Under the pieces are notes generated by a model. The model was not told the DNA's origin. It did no database searches and saw only the letters and a list, made by a program, of their open reading frames with translations. From an uncultured Collinsella sp. (lineage in GTDB: Bacteria; Actinomycetota; Coriobacteriia; Coriobacteriales; Coriobacteriaceae): a stretch of DNA of 6,283 nucleotides. Where the stretch lies: assembly GCA_902475445.1 (NCBI GenBank), contig CABRZN010000108.1, positions 1 to 6,283 on the forward strand. Reading direction: 5' to 3'. A program made the position numbers and the translations under genes. Below are positions 4,164 through 6,283 of the stretch, piece by piece; the stretch's first letter is position 1, and each line of letters begins with the position of its first letter.

Positions 4164-6283
4164 TTAGGCGCCGAGCGCGGTCTTGGCGGCCGCAAGGGCA
4201 TCGGCGATACCGGCAGCGTTCTTGCCACCGGCCTGGGCCATGTTGGGACGGCCGCCACCGCGACCATCGACCAGGCCCGCGATCTGCTTGATCACGTTGC
4301 CGGCGTGGAAACCGGCCTTCACGGCGTCATCGGAGCCGGCGGCGAGCAGGGCCGGGGTGCCCTTCTCGGTCACGCTGGCAACAACGCAGGCGACAGGACC
4401 GGCGACCTTCTGGTGCACGGTATCCCAAACGTTGCGCAGGTCAGCGGCCTCGAGACCCTGAAGCTCAGCAACAACGAGCTTGTAGCCATTCAGCTCGACA
4501 GCACCCTCGATGGCGCTGGAAATGGCGTCGGAGGAACAACCGGTCAGAGCCTTTTTGAGCTTGTTGGAAGTCTCGCGCAGCTCGGCCTGCAGGTTCTCCA
4601 CACGGGCGGGAACCTCGTCGACGCGGCACTTGAGCGCAGCGGCGGCGGCATCAACGAGTGCCAGGCGGTCGGCCATATAGTCGAGAGCGCCCTTAGAGGT
4701 CACGGCCTCGATACGGCGGACGTTGGAGCCCGTGGAGGACTCGGAAATGATCTTGAACAGGCCGATCTCGGCGGTGTTGGCGGCATGCGTACCACCGCAG
4801 AGCTCGCGGGAGAACGGCTGGTCCTCAGCGCCCACGGAGACGACGCGGACGACATCGCCGTACTTCTCGCCAAAGAGGGCGACAGCGCCGGCGGCCTTGG
4901 CCTCGTCGATGCCCATGACGCGGGTCACGACCGGCTTGGAAGCGAAGATCTGCTGGTTGACCAGGTCCTCGACAGCCTTGAGCTGCTCGGAGGACAGGGC
5001 CTCGAAGTGCGTGAAGTCAAAGCGCAGGTGCTCGGGCGTCACCAGCGAGCCGGCCTGGGAGACGTGCTCGCCCAGGACCTGCTTAAGGGCGGCGTCGAGC
5101 AGGTGCGTGGCGGTGTGGTTGCGGCGCAGGAAGCCACGGCGCTCGGCGTCGAGCGCGGCGGTCACAGCGGCACCAACAGTAAGCGTGCCCTCGACAACGT
5201 GGGCGACGTGAGCGTACAGGCCATTGTGGTTCTTGGTATCGGAAACGGTCAGTGCAACGCCCTCGGCGGAAAGCTCGCCGGCATCGCCCTGCTGGCCACC
5301 CATCTCGGCATAGAACGGGGTGCGGTCGAGCACGACCTCGACGTCCTCGCCCGCGGCGGCGGACTCGACGGACTCGCCGTTGCGCACGATGGCGACAACC
5401 TTGGCGCCATCGATCACATCGTTGTCATAACCGTCGAACTCAGTCGCGGCGACCTTGTCGGAAAGCTCGACCCACACGTCGTTGAAGCTGCCCCAGGCGT
5501 CGCCCTTGGCATTGGCGCGGGCGCGGGCCTTCTGGTCCTCCATGCAAGCGGTAAAGCCATCCATGTCGACGTCGTGCCCAGTGGTACCGGCGATCTCGAC
5601 GGTCAGGTCGATGGGGAAACCAAAGGTGTCGTGAAGCTTAAAGGCAACATCGCCCGGAAGCACAGCGCCCTCGGAAAGCGCTGCCAGGGCCTCGTCCAGA
5701 TAGACGCGGCCGTTGTCGAGCGTCGTGGAGAAGCGCTCCTCCTCGGAGGCGACGATACCCTTGACGAGCGCGACATTCTTGAGCAGCTCGGGATAAGCCT
5801 CGCCCATCTGAGCGTTGACCTCGTCGATGAACTTGGTCAGGAAGGCACCCTCGATACCCAGCAGGCGACCGTGGAACACAGCACGGCGGAGCAGACGGCG
5901 AAGGACGTACTCGCGACCCTCGTTACCGGGGAGGATGCCGTCGGAAATCATAAAGTCGACGGCACGGGAGTGGTCGGCGATGATGCGCAGGGAGCGGCTG
6001 GCGCCGGAGTAATCGTCGGCGTCATAGGTCTTGCCGCTGATCTCCTCACCGAGCTTGATGAGGTGCTGCATCAGATCGCCGTCGTAGTTGGCGGTCTTGT
6101 GCTGCATGATGGCGGCCATGCGCTCCAGACCCATGCCCGTATCGAGGTTACGGTGTGGCAGCTCCGGCATGGAGCCGTCCTCCTGGCGGTCGTACTGGGT
6201 AAACACGAGGTTCCAGAACTCAAGGAAGCGGTCGCAGTCGCAGCCGGGCTTGCAGTCGGGCTTGCCGCAGCCGACCTCGGGAC
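4164..6283 (-). CDS. alaS: Alanyl-tRNA synthetase (5' end outside the window)
   Basis: The frame stays open to the window edge. 705 residues are visible of an expected 870-900, so roughly the first 180-190 are missing. The enzyme charges tRNA-Ala and hydrolyses mischarged Ser/Gly-tRNA-Ala in the cytoplasm. The visible part opens with a Cys cluster (6269-6234) and then DRFLEFWNLVF of the catalytic core. DTGMGLERM of motif 3 is at about 6143-6117. The tRNA-recognition helices follow. The editing site has NHTATH (the two His near 5117 and 5105) and CGGTH (4799-4785), its full metal set. The C-terminal C-Ala/DHHA1 domain ends with GRGGGRP (4265-4245) and AQAGGKN. All key residues are present, so the enzyme looks functional. 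A GTG at 6206 would give a shorter frame, but it falls inside the conserved core and is not the start. alaS is the most upstream gene visible in the operon. Confidence 0.97.
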   Translation of the reverse strand, partial: PEVGCGKPDCKPGCDCDRFLEFWNLVFTQYDRQEDGSMPELPHRNLDTGMGLERMAAIMQHKTANYDGDLMQHLIKLGEEISGKTYDADDYSGASRSLRIIADHSRAVDFMISDGILPGNEGREYVLRRLLRRAVFHGRLLGIEGAFLTKFIDEVNAQMGEAYPELLKNVALVKGIVASEEERFSTTLDNGRVYLDEALAALSEGAVLPGDVAFKLHDTFGFPIDLTVEIAGTTGHDVDMDGFTACMEDQKARARANAKGDAWGSFNDVWVELSDKVAATEFDGYDNDVIDGAKVVAIVRNGESVESAAAGEDVEVVLDRTPFYAEMGGQQGDAGELSAEGVALTVSDTKNHNGLYAHVAHVVEGTLTVGAAVTAALDAERRGFLRRNHTATHLLDAALKQVLGEHVSQAGSLVTPEHLRFDFTHFEALSSEQLKAVEDLVNQQIFASKPVVTRVMGIDEAKAAGAVALFGEKYGDVVRVVSVGAEDQPFSRELCGGTHAANTAEIGLFKIISESSTGSNVRRIEAVTSKGALDYMADRLALVDAAAAALKCRVDEVPARVENLQAELRETSNKLKKALTGCSSDAISSAIEGAVELNGYKLVVAELQGLEAADLRNVWDTVHQKVAGPVACVVASVTEKGTPALLAAGSDDAVKAGFHAGNVIKQIAGLVDGRGGGRPNMAQAGGKNAAGIADALAAAKTALGA

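Overview
The window is one compact minus-strand operon from a moderately GC-rich bacterium. In order of transcription (right to left) it carries alaS (5' end beyond the window), ruvX/yqgF, mltG, a yqeG-type HAD phosphatase, aroK, and a divergent aroB-like gene. The start of a further minus-strand gene is probable at the left edge. The gene set, the frequent GTG starts and the GC-rich codon use suggest a Gram-positive actinobacterium, most likely of the Coriobacteriia (Collinsella-like). That placement is inferred from gene order and remembered protein similarity, not from a search.

Layout: 6283-4164 encodes the C-terminal four fifths of alanyl-tRNA synthetase, with the end of the catalytic core, the editing domain and C-Ala. 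4146-3718 is RuvX, a small RNase H-fold protein implicated in 16S rRNA maturation. 3725-2292 is the membrane-anchored endolytic transglycosylase MltG, with an unusually long, basic, Gln/Pro/Ala-rich cytoplasmic tail. 2290-1793 is the YqeG-family HAD phosphatase. 1784-1251 is shikimate kinase. 1254-145 is a protein that aligns along its length with 3-dehydroquinate synthase but has lost nearly every metal- and NAD-binding residue. Junctions are 17 nt, -8 nt (overlap), 1 nt, 8 nt and -4 nt (ATGA), so the genes are almost certainly co-transcribed and mostly translationally coupled. No internal promoter or terminator is evident.

The only real non-coding stretch is 13-144. It holds a perfect TTGACA hexamer, a 63-bp imperfect inverted repeat with a 12-bp perfect palindrome at its centre, and a good Shine-Dalgarno sequence with an ATG at 12-10 on the minus strand. 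It could be the end of the operon, the leader of the next gene, or both.

The operon mixes translation (AlaRS), rRNA processing (RuvX), wall synthesis (MltG), a possible lipid or sugar phosphatase (YqeG) and aromatic biosynthesis (AroK). The most notable point is the pairing of an apparently intact shikimate kinase with an AroB-fold protein that looks catalytically dead. No mobile element, CRISPR array, tRNA or rRNA was seen.
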